This document shows positions 1 to 5,108 of a stretch of 13,034 bases of DNA, piece after piece. Numbering within the stretch: the stretch's first letter is position 1; every line of letters starts with the position of its first letter. The position numbers were made by a program, and so were the translations under genes. Origin of the DNA: an uncultured Clostridia bacterium (lineage in GTDB: Bacteria; Bacillota; Clostridia; UBA1381; UMGS1253); assembly GCA_934456295.1 (NCBI GenBank), contig CAKSHB010000037.1, positions 1-13,034 of the forward strand, written 5' to 3'. A model generated the notes under the pieces. That model had not been told where the DNA came from. It made no database searches and saw only the letters and a list, made by a program, of their open reading frames with translations.

Positions 1-77
1 CGTAAAAAAGCAGTAGTTATTTACTATTTTAAAAGTGATATTTTAAGATTTTTATAACCTTATTTTATTATTACTTT
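1..77. repeat. Terminal direct repeat, left copy (circular-assembly overlap)
   Basis: Bases 1-77 are identical to bases 12958-13034. The repeat starts inside the last codons of the ribbon-helix-helix partition gene (12641-12973) and runs through its stop codon. The left copy is therefore the gene's tail continuing round a circle, not a separate element. The length of 77 equals a k-mer size commonly used by de Bruijn assemblers. Removing one copy gives a circle of 12,957 bp. Confidence 0.95.
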
Positions 78-89
78 TTAAGGGGACAT

Positions 90-311
90 ATGAAAAAAGA
101 AGATTTAACATTGTGTCACATGATTGACAAGTACATAGATTGGAATGAGCAATTTATCGTAGTATCGCAGAAGAACAACGGAATTATCAAGGTATTATTT
201 GTTGGTACACTTGCAGATTGGATTGGAAGTAGTGTTGCATATCAGTATGAAATGAAGCCGATCAGATCATTTAAGCAGCGAAAAAATCGTATGCCGATTG
301 TCGAAGTATAA
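90..311 (+). CDS. Hypothetical 73-aa protein, probable third gene of the partition operon
   Basis: The family is not recognised. The ATG at 90 has a good ribosome binding site (AAGGGG, about 4-5 bases upstream). The product is small and mixed-charge, with a basic C-terminal part (residues 60-70, KQRKNRM) and no signal peptide or membrane segment. On the closed circle its start lies only 73 bp after the stop of the ribbon-helix-helix partition gene, with no terminator between them. It is therefore probably co-transcribed with parA and its partner. A role in partition or copy control is inferred from position only. Its last codons overlap the -35 region of the toxin-mRNA promoter (298-303). The gene is probably real because of its ribosome binding site and context; the function is unknown. 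Confidence 0.7.
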   Translation: MKKEDLTLCHMIDKYIDWNEQFIVVSQKNNGIIKVLFVGTLADWIGSSVAYQYEMKPIRSFKQRKNRMPIVEV

Positions 312-326
312 GAATCATGATACAAT
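298..326 (+). promoter_or_regulatory. Predicted promoter of the small-toxin mRNA
   Basis: The -35 box is TTGTCG (298-303), the spacer is 17 bp and the -10 box is TACAAT (321-326). This predicts a transcript starting near 333, exactly where the inverted-repeat element AAGGTGTTAC begins. The -35 match is moderate (4 of 6). Confidence 0.5.
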
Positions 327-447
327 AATATTAAGGTGTTACTTCACTTAACGTGAATGGCGGTTCGCTTCCTACGGGGAGTTATAGCCCCGATTACATA
401 GATCATCTCTTACAAAAGAGAAATCTTGCTGAAAGGGGACTTGAGTT

Positions 448-549
448 ATGCTAACGATTGCAGACTTAATCGCAGTGATCTCACTGTGTATCGGATGTTA
501 TGGTCTTGGTTATAGTCGTGGAAAGCATGACGCCAAGACAGAAAAATAA
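448..549 (+). CDS. Probable type I toxin peptide, 33 aa, membrane-spanning
   Basis: The ATG at 448 follows a strong ribosome binding site (AAAGGGGA at 432-439). The 33-residue product has a single hydrophobic stretch (residues about 3-22: LTIADLIAVISLCIGCYGLG) and a charged, basic tail (SRGKHDAKTEK). This is the layout of small membrane-acting type I toxins and of the holin-like peptides of Firmicutes. The gene has a long structured leader. A hairpin terminator overlaps its stop codon, and a convergent promoter lies downstream. These contextual signs support a type I toxin-antitoxin module that stabilises the plasmid. I cannot place it in a named family (Fst, TxpA and BsrG are only analogies). 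A plain small membrane peptide is the alternative. Confidence 0.65.
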   Translation: MLTIADLIAVISLCIGCYGLGYSRGKHDAKTEK

Positions 550-630
550 CCGCCTGACCTGGTAAGTAAGCGGTTATTTTAATAAACGTATAAATTATCA
601 GGCGAACCGTTATCAGTAACACCTTTTTCT
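541..630 (-). ncRNA. Predicted antisense antitoxin RNA (about 90 nt)
   Basis: This is inferred from the strong minus-strand promoter at 637-665 and the terminator at 543-580. The RNA would overlap the 3' end of the toxin mRNA, including the shared terminator hairpin. It would begin with the same AAGGTGTTAC...CGGTTCGC block as the mRNA leader. No coding capacity is seen. Base pairing of the 3' ends with the toxin mRNA would be the expected mode of silencing. Confidence 0.5.
543..580. terminator. Bidirectional terminator shared by toxin mRNA and antisense RNA
   Basis: There is a perfect 11-bp stem, AAAATAACCGC (543-553) with GCGGTTATTTT (570-580), and a 16-base loop. It is T-rich on both strands, so it can end the toxin mRNA and the convergent minus-strand RNA. 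The toxin stop codon lies within the left arm. A shared terminator of this kind is typical of convergent type I modules. Confidence 0.75.
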
Positions 631-636
631 ATTATC

Positions 637-665
637 ATAATATCATTGCAATCTTGAAATGTCAA
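637..665 (-). promoter_or_regulatory. Strong minus-strand promoter for the antisense RNA
   Basis: Read on the minus strand: TTGACA (665-660), a 17-bp spacer, TATTAT (642-637). The -35 is a perfect sigma-A match, and the -10 matches 5 of 6. The predicted start is near 630, with transcription pointing into the 3' end of the toxin gene. Confidence 0.7.
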
Positions 666-714
666 TTAACATATAAAATTATAGTTTTATCTCCTATTTG
701 GGAGAATTAACAGA

Positions 715-757
715 AGCAAGAAATCCTTTATTTATAAGGGTTTTTTGCTATTTTTTT
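715..757 (+). terminator. Rho-independent terminator
   Basis: The arms 715-728 and 736-749 form a 14-bp stem with two G-T pairs and a 7-base AT loop, followed by an A and seven Ts (751-757). It would stop plus-strand transcripts that escape the toxin module before they enter the origin. Confidence 0.75.
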
Positions 758-1088
758 ACCCTTTTTATAGCATTATTTTAACTTTACATAAAACTGAAAT
801 TTTATCACACATCATAAAAATGTAGTAAATACAAGGGTTTTGGCATATTGGAGTGCTATATTTTTGTGTTTTATGCCCCCAAAGAGAGCAGTTGTTGAGT
901 CCTGATCGAGTGCCAGAAAAGGGAGCATCTGCGAGAATCTATATACCATAGTTGCTTAGTTTTTTAGCACAAATTTAAACTAAAAATGCACTTTGATTGT
1001 TTAGGCGGAGAATTTGTTGGCTAAAAAATTAAAATGGATTTTTGATCTGTAGAGTGCGATTTTTTATAGGGCTGAATGAGAGTTTTAG
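758..1088. other. AT-rich region without a convincing gene, upstream of the iterons
   Basis: No reading frame with a usable start and ribosome binding site is seen. It holds weak inverted repeats: GGCATA (842-847) with TATGCC (about 872-877), and TTAGTTT with AAACTAA (about 957-984). Being AT-rich and next to iterons, it may be part of the replication origin, for instance the melting region. That is an inference from position. Confidence 0.4.
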
Positions 1089-1176
1089 GTACCCCTGTTT
1101 TCACAGAACACCCCCTGTGTTTTCACAGAACAGTACCCCTGTTTTCACAGAACACCCCCTGTGTTTTCACAGAACA
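1089..1176. repeat. Iteron array of the replication origin (4 x 22 bp)
   Basis: A 44-bp unit is repeated perfectly in tandem (1089-1132 and 1133-1176). Each unit is two related 22-bp iterons sharing TTTTCACAGAACA, found at 1098, 1120, 1142 and 1164. The 5' halves alternate between GTACCCCTG and CCCCCTGTG. The exact 22-bp period, about two helical turns, puts the sites on one face of the DNA, as expected for an initiator binding array. It lies about 350 bp upstream of the initiator gene at 1530. The first iteron includes GGTACC (1088-1093). Confidence 0.85.
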
Positions 1177-1178
1177 CC

Positions 1179-1247
1179 TAACTATATCCATTTATCTAGA
1201 ATCATTTAACTATATCCATCTATCACTCTAAAGACTGAACGACTGAA
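1179..1247. repeat. Secondary origin repeats
   Basis: Directly after the iterons come two copies of TAACTATATCCAT (1179-1191 and 1207-1219, spaced 28 bp) and two of GACTGAA (1233 and 1241). They are AT-rich and may be part of the unwinding or host-factor region of the origin. No exact DnaA box was identified by eye. Confidence 0.5.
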
Positions 1248-1300
1248 TGACCTAGTAATAAAGAACATTTAAATATTTTTATAACAATCTAATTTTAAAC

Positions 1301-1329
1301 TTGATGAATTGATGACTAATTGATATACT
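1301..1329 (+). promoter_or_regulatory. Promoter and likely operator of the copG-rep operon
   Basis: TTGATG (1301-1306), a 17-bp spacer and TATACT (1324-1329). The spacer holds direct repeats: TTGATGA at 1301 and 1309, and TTGAT at 1320. Ribbon-helix-helix proteins usually bind short repeated operators of this kind, so the CopG-like product encoded just downstream may repress here. Confidence 0.6.
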
Positions 1330-1371
1330 AACAGTAGGCTATTTGATAAGGAGAAAGGAGTAATAGAATAA

Positions 1372-1521
1372 ATGGCAAGTGATGAAAGAAAAGGAATTAC
1401 AATAAGAGTAAATCCTGATTTACATGCAAAAATAAAAATTCATGCAATCAAAAAAGGGCTTAATCTACAAGATTATATCTTAGGATTAATAAAAGAGGAC
1501 ATGAACAAAGAAAAGGAGTAA
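1372..1521 (+). CDS. CopG-like ribbon-helix-helix protein, 49 aa (probable copy-number repressor)
   Basis: The 49-residue product has the ribbon-helix-helix pattern: a beta strand (residues about 7-13, KGITIRV), then helix 1 (DLHAKIKIHAIKKG) and helix 2 (LNLQDYILGLIKEDM). That is the size and layout of CopG-type repressors. The ATG at 1372 follows AAAGGAG (1354-1360) with an 11-base spacer. Its stop lies inside the translation-initiation region of the initiator gene (start at 1530), so the two are one operon. By analogy with CopG of other plasmids it probably represses its own promoter and limits initiator synthesis. The repressor role is inferred; the fold assignment is fairly secure. Its start region is almost duplicated in front of the next gene. 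Confidence 0.75.
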   Translation: MASDERKGITIRVNPDLHAKIKIHAIKKGLNLQDYILGLIKEDMNKEKE

Positions 1522-1529
1522 TAAAATAA

Positions 1530-2438
1530 ATGGCAGATGAACATATCATCGCCAAAACTGACCAAAGAGCTTTTACGCTTATATACGATGACTTTTTGAA
1601 AAGTAATTTGTTAGATTATTATGAAAAGATGATTTTCATTACATTAAAAAGTTACACGGATAATAAGACAAAACAAGCATTTCCAAGCCTTAAAACAATT
1701 AGTAGTGTAACAGGCATTAGTTACTCAAAGGTAAGAAAATGTCTAAGTCATATGAAAGAATTGGGCGTGATTAAATCAGAAAGAAGATTTGATAAAAAAG
1801 GCGGAGAGACGAGTAAACTATATACTTTGTATGATTATGCAGATGTATGGAATACTGGAAAATTACCAGAAGATTTTGACGATCTGGAAGAAGAACGGCA
1901 GTTAGTAGAGCGATTAAAACGAAAAGGTTACATTATTACAAAGAAAAAAGACTCTGAGAAATCATCCACGACAACGATTTCCCAAAGTCATCAAACTTCA
2001 AATGCAGTTAGCAATATTGCTAGCAATTTATCTAATACACATAATACACAAATGATACAAAAAAGTCAAGAAACACAAGAACGCTACTCAGAAGAATGGA
2101 TCATAGAGTTTTATAATCTAAACGACCTTAAAGCAGAGAATCCAACCAAGGCAGCAGTCATTGATACAGTCGCAAATATATTGTATACAATATTGAACTC
2201 AACGAAAGAAACAATCAGAGTCAATGGCGAGGACAAACCTACAATGGCAGTTGTTGGACGTATGTTGAAACTGAATCAAGACATGATCTTATATGTGATC
2301 GATCAATTTATTGGACAAACAGAAAAGATAAAGAATACAAGATCGTACATGATTACATGCTTGTATAACGCCCAGGAACAATACCAATTGGCACTAAATA
2401 ATCAAGTAGCACACGATCTAGCACATTATGAAGATTAA
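1530..2438 (+). CDS. Plasmid replication initiator (winged helix plus DUF6017-like C-terminus)
   Basis: This 302-aa protein probably binds the iterons at 1089-1176 and starts theta-type replication. Residues about 30-105 form a helix-turn-helix (winged helix) domain: FPSLKTISSVTGISYSKVRK is followed by a helix and the hairpin around SERRFDKKGGETSKLYTL. Residues about 145-190 are a polar Ser/Thr/Gln/Asn-rich linker. The C-terminal part (about 190-302) has the pattern seen in the DUF6017 domain of Firmicutes RepA proteins, with VGRMLKLNQDMILYVIDQ and KIKNTRSYMITCLYNAQEQY. The N-terminus looks like the HTH_36 class rather than classical RepA_N. The start at 1530 uses AAAGGAG (1512-1518). It is co-transcribed with the CopG-like gene 8 bp upstream. 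Replication function is inferred from the domains and the adjacent iterons. Confidence 0.8.
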   Translation: MADEHIIAKTDQRAFTLIYDDFLKSNLLDYYEKMIFITLKSYTDNKTKQAFPSLKTISSVTGISYSKVRKCLSHMKELGVIKSERRFDKKGGETSKLYTLYDYADVWNTGKLPEDFDDLEEERQLVERLKRKGYIITKKKDSEKSSTTTISQSHQTSNAVSNIASNLSNTHNTQMIQKSQETQERYSEEWIIEFYNLNDLKAENPTKAAVIDTVANILYTILNSTKETIRVNGEDKPTMAVVGRMLKLNQDMILYVIDQFIGQTEKIKNTRSYMITCLYNAQEQYQLALNNQVAHDLAHYED

Positions 2439-2450
2439 AGGAGCAAACCT

Positions 2451-2548
2451 ATGAAAAAAGAAACAGGGCATTAGAATCTGCAACAGAACAGACGGAAGAA
2501 TCAAAGGAACTTGTGAGGTTGCTCGATCAGATGCTACTTAATTGGTAG
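2451..2548 (+). pseudogene. Small frameshifted gene after the initiator (about 32 codons if repaired)
   Basis: An ATG at 2451 has a good ribosome binding site (AAAGGAG) but reads only seven codons (MKKETGH) before TAG. Adding one A to the A6 run after the ATG opens a frame through ALESATEQTEESKELVRLLD to the TAG at 2546-2548, about 32 residues, mostly helical and acidic. It lies 12 bp after the initiator stop and before a terminator, where the last gene of the operon would sit. It may be a true frameshift, a homopolymer error or slippage expression. Function is unknown. Confidence 0.4.
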
Positions 2549-2556
2549 TTGATCGA
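2523..2556. repeat. Inverted repeat around the end of the small ORF
   Basis: TCGATCA (2523-2529) and TGATCGA (2550-2556) flank an inner CTAC/GTAG pair, making a two-part hairpin just before the terminator at 2573. The role is unknown; it may add to 3'-end stability. Confidence 0.45.
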
Positions 2557-2572
2557 ATAAGGCAGCAGTCGT

Positions 2573-2606
2573 AAGACATCAGCAGAAATGTTGATGTCTT
2601 TTTTTT
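2573..2606 (+). terminator. Rho-independent terminator of the copG-rep operon
   Basis: A 12-bp stem (2573-2584 with 2589-2600, one G-T pair) closed by a GAAA tetraloop and followed by a T run (2599-2606). This is a strong intrinsic terminator ending the initiator operon. Confidence 0.9.
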
Positions 2607-2648
2607 GCATTTTTTTAAATTACATATACACTTTTAAAATGTTATCCT

Positions 2649-2819
2649 ATGTGCAATTTTAACAAAAATAAAAAATTTTTTGGCAGTTACAAAGAATATG
2701 TAAATAATTGGGCGTTGTCTAACGCACGTAAATGCCGTTTAAATGGATTATGTAATTTAGGGTACTGTTGCATAGGAAAGTACCTTAAAAATGAAAATTC
2801 GTATCAAAAATCGCAATAA
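2649..2819 (+). CDS. Doubtful 56-aa ORF
   Basis: ATG at 2649 to TAA at 2817, giving a Lys/Asn/Cys-rich product with cysteines around residues 29-41 (CRLNGLCNLGYCC). No ribosome binding site is visible and no family is recognised. After the TAA the same frame stays open to 2906, so it may be a decayed longer gene or chance in AT-rich DNA. The start is uncertain. Confidence 0.2.
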   Translation: MCNFNKNKKFFGSYKEYVNNWALSNARKCRLNGLCNLGYCCIGKYLKNENSYQKSQ

Positions 2820-2898
2820 AACGCAAGAGAACATACTATCAGAATTTCGAGACGACAAAACGCCTTTGTGCAATATTTTGCAGTAAAATTTTCCTATC

Positions 2899-2926
2899 TT
2901 TACATATAATTTCATGGTGCTATAAT
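2899..2926 (+). promoter_or_regulatory. Predicted strong sigma-A promoter
   Basis: TTTACA (2899-2904), a 16-bp spacer and a perfect TATAAT (2921-2926). No intact gene lies immediately downstream, only the remnant at 3021-3209. It may be a relic promoter or may drive a non-coding RNA. Confidence 0.6.
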
Positions 2927-3020
2927 ACGATTATCGGTTAATTGAATGAATCGAAAAAAAAATAAAAAACTTACTGGAATATCGCTGACTTGTAGGGTAT
3001 GATAGTTAATTAACAGAACA

Positions 3021-3209
3021 TTGAAAATTTATCTGGTAAATCCGAAAGCACCTTGTTATATCAAAGATGAAGAGTTTTTTGATCGTTTGGTTGAATAAAT
3101 CGAGAAAACGTTACACACTAGATATGTAAGGACAGAAAAATCTGATCTGCACGTTGCTTTTTAAAGATCGAATGGATACACTAAAAAAAATAAAAGTGAA
3201 GTTGTTTGA
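3021..3209 (+). pseudogene. Probable gene remnant with two in-frame TAA stops
   Basis: One frame reads protein-like sequence (IYLVNPKAPCYIKDEEFFDR, then a region ending TRYVRTEKSDLHVAF), broken by TAA at 3096-3098 and 3162-3164 and ending with TGA at 3207-3209. A hairpin follows immediately. There is a TTG but no ATG start and no ribosome binding site. Both stops are single changes from CAA or AAA. The family is not recognised. It could be chance, as AT-rich DNA gives short open stretches. Confidence 0.3.
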
Positions 3210-3228
3210 TTCCCCAGATTAGGGGAAT
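3209..3228. terminator. Hairpin after the 3021-3209 remnant, possible weak terminator
   Basis: ATTCCCC (3209-3215) pairs with GGGGAAT (3222-3228) around a 6-base loop. The sequence that follows is AT-rich but has no clear T run. It may be the terminator of the lost gene. Confidence 0.4.
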
Positions 3229-3259
3229 ATTAATATAGAGAGATAAAAAAGAAAGGAAG

Positions 3260-3478
3260 ATGCCTAAAAAAGAAACTATGAATGAAGCCTTGCATTTTAA
3301 GGCTACAATGGAAATAAATACAACATATCGAAACAATCGTGTTTCATAATTAAGAGCGTTGGCATATATTAGATATGAGAAAACAACGCAAGCGGAATCT
3401 TAACGAGGAACTGATCTATCCTCAGAATCCCATATTGATGACTATTTTTTGATGAGAAAACAGAATAAAGAAAATTGA
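3260..3478 (+). pseudogene. Probable second gene remnant with two in-frame TAA stops
   Basis: An ATG at 3260 follows GAAAGGAAG very closely. The frame reads 29 codons (MPKKETMNEALHFKATMEIN and onward) to TAA at 3347. It then continues open through LRALAYIRYEKTTQAES to TAA at 3401, and on to TGA at 3476-3478. Both internal stops are one base from CAA. The conceptual product of about 73 residues is not recognised. The in-frame stops and weak start argue for decay. Only the first 29 codons could be expressed as a peptide. Confidence 0.3.
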
Positions 3479-3494
3479 CACAATTACGTTGTGT
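3475..3494. promoter_or_regulatory. Inverted repeat with a -35-like box before the second replication-type gene
   Basis: ACACAA (3478-3483) and TTGTGT (3489-3494) form a 6-bp inverted repeat around TTACG. The left arm overlaps TTGACA (3475-3480). The nearest -10-like box (TATACA, 3504) is 23 bp away, too far for a normal promoter. The site may be an operator for the gene starting at 3534. Confidence 0.35.
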
Positions 3495-3533
3495 TTAGTT
3501 TTTTATACATTTTTAAAAGGAGAACGAACGAAT

Positions 3534-4748
3534 TTGACGAATCAAGTTGAACAGAAAACGCTGATCGAACGTATCGGGATTGATAAATCTACGATCTCGG
3601 GGTTTTCATTATCAAGTATTGATGAGGAACGTTTTCGCCAAAAAGCGAAACAAAAAAAAGGAAAGATGTGGTACACCACGAACAGTGAATCGAGCATCGA
3701 ACTAATTGATGAAAGAAAGATCGGAGAATTGCTGATCGAATCAAAAGAAATTGGAAAACTACATATTAAGTACAAGAAAAACAATGTCACAGAATCGGGA
3801 CAGATCATTGCAACTCTGGATATATTATCCCACGATGATGGCAATAATTTGCAAAATATGACTTGCAAAGAATATAGGCAGAGGATCGCAGATATATTCG
3901 ACACATTGCAGTTAGATTATGGTGTGACATGTCATGCACCGATGTCTGAATTGTATATAAAAAGCATTGAATTCAACGCCACATTTTGGTTGAACAATCC
4001 ATATACTACATACAGATGGTGCCTATTACTTATGGAACGTATCCTACCTGATCGTTACGCAGTCGGAAGAAAAGATAACAGACGTTTAAAAACAGGGGCG
4101 TTTGACTCACATTACGTGAGAGATTTCGCCAATAAAACGTATGAAGATTACGTTGAAGATATGAAAACGCTGCCTTTATCGAAAAAAGAAACGATCTTTT
4201 GCAAGGGCAATAAGTCGACAGAACTCAAGATTTATCATAAGAATCAACAGTTGATTGACGTTGAAGCAAAGGGAGCAGATGACGTGACAGGTCATGATGC
4301 AATGAGGATAGAATACAAGATCAAAGATAATCGCATCTTAAAGGCAAAACGAAACTTCAACGGATGTTATGTTAAATCGTTGACTGACAAGAAGATTGCA
4401 GCGTTTTTTAAGAATCTTTTCAAAAGAGATTTCGTTGATCAATATAGAGGATGGAAAGACTGGAATCACAGGGAATTGCTTGCAAAAGTAGACAGTCATA
4501 GAAAAGCACATGATAAATGGACAGCCTATTTTTTACGTGATATTCGAGAATACAGCGAATTGAATAATGGAACTCCTCTCCTATTCGATGTTGAAGACGT
4601 GAGAAATGTACTCAAAGAATTAGAGGGAAATCCAAAAAAAGGTAATAAAAAATACCGACAATTTAAGAAAAATCTTGAATTTGAATCTGATTTGATCGGA
4701 AACAATGACAAGATGAAAGAAATCTTCAATAAAGTATTGGAGATGTGA
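3534..4748 (+). CDS. Putative phage/plasmid replication protein (gpII or Rep_trans-like), 404 aa
   Basis: I start this at TTG 3534, because AAAAGGAG (3515-3522) is the only good ribosome binding site. A TTG at 3489 in the same frame has none. The product is basic and soluble. The segment at residues about 138-153 (ELYIKSIEFNATFWL), then ELKIYHKNQQL (about 230-240) and MRIEYKIK (about 257-264), follows the order 'hydrophobic strand, K-x-Y-x-K, R-x-E-x-x-x' typical of phage/plasmid replication proteins of the gpII, RstA and Rep_trans type. I cannot point with confidence to a His-hydrophobic-His metal motif or the catalytic tyrosine, so nicking activity is unproven. If it is a rolling-circle initiator, the plasmid has two replication systems. 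A diverged relaxase or a replication accessory protein is the alternative. Confidence 0.45.
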   Translation: MTNQVEQKTLIERIGIDKSTISGFSLSSIDEERFRQKAKQKKGKMWYTTNSESSIELIDERKIGELLIESKEIGKLHIKYKKNNVTESGQIIATLDILSHDDGNNLQNMTCKEYRQRIADIFDTLQLDYGVTCHAPMSELYIKSIEFNATFWLNNPYTTYRWCLLLMERILPDRYAVGRKDNRRLKTGAFDSHYVRDFANKTYEDYVEDMKTLPLSKKETIFCKGNKSTELKIYHKNQQLIDVEAKGADDVTGHDAMRIEYKIKDNRILKAKRNFNGCYVKSLTDKKIAAFFKNLFKRDFVDQYRGWKDWNHRELLAKVDSHRKAHDKWTAYFLRDIREYSELNNGTPLLFDVEDVRNVLKELEGNPKKGNKKYRQFKKNLEFESDLIGNNDKMKEIFNKVLEM

Positions 4749-4769
4749 TCCAGACAACGGGAAGCAGTA

Positions 4770-5005
4770 CCAGATGGCACCCCTTAGGGGGTACCTCAAG
4801 AATGGCACTGGGCAGCAGAAGTTACTATAAATAAACACAACTTTTGGCTGATCGTTGTTTCGTGAATATCTCTATTAACTTAACTGAGGGTAAGGGATAC
4901 TTCCCTTGAGATAAATGTAATGAATGGATAAGGGTGTATCTAATAATGGAGCATAAGCATGTGAATGTACGTGCATCCTGATACATCACTTACCCGATCA
5001 TTGCA
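4770..5005 (+). ncRNA. Candidate structured RNA or leader upstream of the HNH gene
   Basis: The roughly 360 bp between the replication-type gene and the HNH gene have no ORF with a start signal but many nested inverted repeats. CAGTACCA (about 4765-4772) pairs with TGGCACTG (about 4803-4810), one mismatch, around an ACCCC-TTA-GGGGGT hairpin. AAGGG-atactt-CCCTT forms a stem at about 4891-4906. AGGGTGTATC (about 4930-4939) pairs with GATACATC and ACCC (about 4981-4996), enclosing a GCATGT/ACGTGC stem. This nesting suggests a folded RNA or a structured DNA site. I cannot assign an Rfam class. HNH-associated RNAs such as HEARO were considered only because of position. A replication origin is the other option. 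Confidence 0.35.
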
Positions 5006-5045
5006 AAGACAATTAAATATAATGCTGTTTTAATCTGTTACCTTT

Positions 5046-5076
5046 TCAACAGGTTGAGGAAATGTCGAAACGACAT
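5046..5076. repeat. Two adjacent short hairpins before the HNH gene
   Basis: TCAAC-AG-GTTGA (5046-5057) is followed by the perfect ATGTCG-AAA-CGACAT (5062-5076). They end about 15 bp before the ribosome binding site of the gene at 5109. They could control its translation or be a binding or nicking site. Confidence 0.45.
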
Positions 5077-5108
5077 CAGTCAATCACTAGAAAAGGAAGT
5101 ATACGGAC

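Larger units (their letters stand above)
333..625. repeat. Split inverted repeat bracketing the small-toxin gene
   Basis: Two short arms upstream, AAGGTGTTAC (333-342) and CGGTTCGC (361-368), recur in reverse complement and reversed order downstream as GCGAACCG (602-609) and GTAACACCTT (616-625). A plus-strand RNA spanning both could pair its 5' leader with its 3' end. The predicted minus-strand antisense RNA would begin with the same sequence as the sense RNA. Within the leader there are two local hairpins: TTCAC-ttaac-GTGAA, and a CGGGG/CCCCG stem at about 378-395. Such long-range pairing recalls the locked mRNAs of type I toxins. Confidence 0.6.
2607..3533. other. Long region between the two replication-type genes, with decayed coding remnants
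   Basis: About 930 bp without a convincing intact gene. It holds a doubtful ORF (2649-2819), an inverted repeat with arms GGTACT/AGTACC (about 2761-2786), a strong promoter (2899-2926), two probable gene remnants (3021-3209 and 3260-3478) and a hairpin (3209-3228). It precedes a replication-protein-like gene, so an origin for that protein could lie here, but I could not recognise a nick site. Confidence 0.45.

Noticed and set aside
1089..1176. Possible CRISPR-like repeats
   Set aside because: The repeats are directly adjacent with a strict 22-bp period and no variable spacers, and they lie upstream of an initiator gene. They are iterons.
2649..3480. Alternative genetic code reading TAA as glutamine
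   Set aside because: Many intact genes in the window, including the initiator at 2436-2438, end with TAA and good downstream signals, so TAA is a normal stop.
3489..3533. Start of the 404-aa replication-type protein at TTG 3489
   Set aside because: There is no ribosome binding site, and it lies within an inverted repeat. The TTG at 3534 follows AAAAGGAG.
4749..5108. Assignment to HEARO RNA or a group I/II intron
   Set aside because: I cannot match any conserved core, and the neighbouring protein has HNH/NUMOD features rather than the RuvC core expected beside HEARO. It is left as unclassified structure.
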